Shown here one piece after another: positions 6,051-6,230 of a DNA stretch of 6,230 bases. The first letter of the stretch is position 1, and each line of letters opens with the position of its first letter. The stretch comes from an uncultured Oscillospiraceae bacterium (GTDB lineage: Bacteria; Bacillota; Clostridia; Oscillospirales; Oscillospiraceae). Made by a program: the position numbers and the translations under genes. The DNA is taken from contig CAJOOV010000193.1 of NCBI GenBank assembly GCA_905236265.1, forward strand, positions 1 through 6,230. The letters are read 5' to 3'. The notes beneath the pieces were generated by a model. That model made no database searches, was not told the DNA's origin, and saw nothing but the letters and a program-made list of their open reading frames with translations.

Positions 6051-6108
6051 TACATCTGCCCATGTCCGGCAAAGGAGGAGCAACTGCCCGCAATCAGTGA
6101 AAAGCCAC

Positions 6109-6137
6109 TTGAATCTGGGGCGATTGGCTGGTATAAT
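6109..6137 (+). promoter_or_regulatory. Strong sigma-A promoter for the right-edge gene
   Basis: TTGAAT (6109-6114), a 17-base spacer and TATAAT (6132-6137) form a near-consensus vegetative promoter, with a TGG extended -10 directly upstream (6129-6131). The start site should be near 6144, giving a leader of about 46 bases to the ATG at 6190. Confidence 0.85.
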
Positions 6138-6140
6138 AAC

Positions 6141-6173
6141 AATGATACCTTATGGAGTTGATTATTTATCATT
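6141..6173. repeat. 7-bp inverted repeat at the predicted transcription start (possible operator)
   Basis: AATGATA (6141-6147) and TATCATT (6167-6173) are exact reverse complements 19 bases apart, spanning the predicted start site and early leader of the right-edge gene. The position suits a repressor site, but repeats of this length arise easily in AT-rich DNA. Confidence 0.3.
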
Positions 6174-6189
6174 AAACGAGGTGACGATA

Positions 6190-6230
6190 ATGTCCGGCGT
6201 TATATACAGAAAACTCAACTCAAAACGAGG
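6190..6230 (+). CDS. Start of an unidentified protein gene, cut off by the window edge
   Basis: Only the first 14 residues are visible: MSGVIYRKLNSKR followed by a GG- codon that must be glycine. The start is supported by GAGGTGA (6178-6184), five bases before the ATG, and by the strong promoter upstream. In-frame ATG and GTG codons further up (6142, 6097) lack a ribosome site, and the GTG lies upstream of the promoter -35. The basic stretch ending in Lys-Arg-Gly would suit a prepilin-type leader or a basic cap before a membrane segment, but 14 residues cannot settle this. The codons used (ATA, AGA, AAA, TCA, CGA) differ from those of the GC-rich genes to the left. No family is assigned. Confidence 0.65.
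   Translation, partial: MSGVIYRKLNSKR

Noticed and set aside
6071..6080. Ribosome-site-like AAAGGAGGAG in the intergenic region
   Set aside because: No start codon with a usable open frame follows at proper distance; probably chance or a relic.
5892..6083. 63-codon minus-strand frame ending in an ATGA overlap with the flippase start
   Set aside because: It begins at a TTG without a ribosome site, resembles no family I know, and would run through the likely promoter and Shine-Dalgarno of the flippase gene.
6097..6189. In-frame N-terminal extension of the right-edge gene from GTG 6097 or ATG 6142
   Set aside because: Neither codon has a ribosome site at proper distance, and the GTG lies upstream of the promoter -35. 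The ATG at 6190 has GAGGTGA five bases upstream.

Overview
The window reads as chromosomal DNA of a GC-rich, spore-forming member of the Clostridia, most likely an Oscillospiraceae-type gut anaerobe (Flavonifractor/Oscillibacter-like; the family is inference). The basis is a SpoIIR gene and a SpoVB-family flippase, an IspE of the non-mevalonate isoprenoid pathway, and a body that is roughly 60-67% GC where I counted. There is no mobile element, CRISPR array or RNA gene that I can support.

Left block (1-3732, + strand): a tightly packed four-gene run. It holds the 3' part of an Lrp/AsnC regulator, a class I/II PLP aminotransferase, a DUF1015 protein and ispE. Two junctions are 4-base ATGA stop/start overlaps (430-433 and 2872-2875). 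At the third, the Shine-Dalgarno of the DUF1015 gene overlaps the aminotransferase stop codon. This looks like one operon: an amino-acid-responsive regulator with its likely target aminotransferase, a DUF1015 protein of unknown activity, and an isoprenoid-precursor kinase carried along.

Middle (3727-4397): the operon ends in a 12-bp perfect stem with a T-run. The 3' arm of this stem is also the translation start region of spoIIR. A candidate forespore sigma-F promoter is interleaved with it: its -35 lies on the ispE stop codon and its predicted start site falls in the hairpin loop. This is the most interesting piece of the window. It suggests how a vegetative operon and a sporulation gene could share about 50 bases without cross-talk.

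Right block: a SpoVB-family polytopic flippase (4387-5895, - strand) converges on spoIIR with an 11-base overlap and no terminator between them, so two sporulation genes overlap tail to tail. A divergent intergenic region of about 294 bases (5896-6189) follows. It holds a spaced 10-bp inverted repeat, a weak promoter candidate for the flippase, and a near-consensus sigma-A promoter firing rightward. That promoter drives a gene of which only 14 residues are visible before the window ends. The last 110 bases drop to about 36% GC.

No wholly new system is evident. The regulatory architecture at ispE/spoIIR and the unassigned DUF1015 gene are the points worth pursuing.
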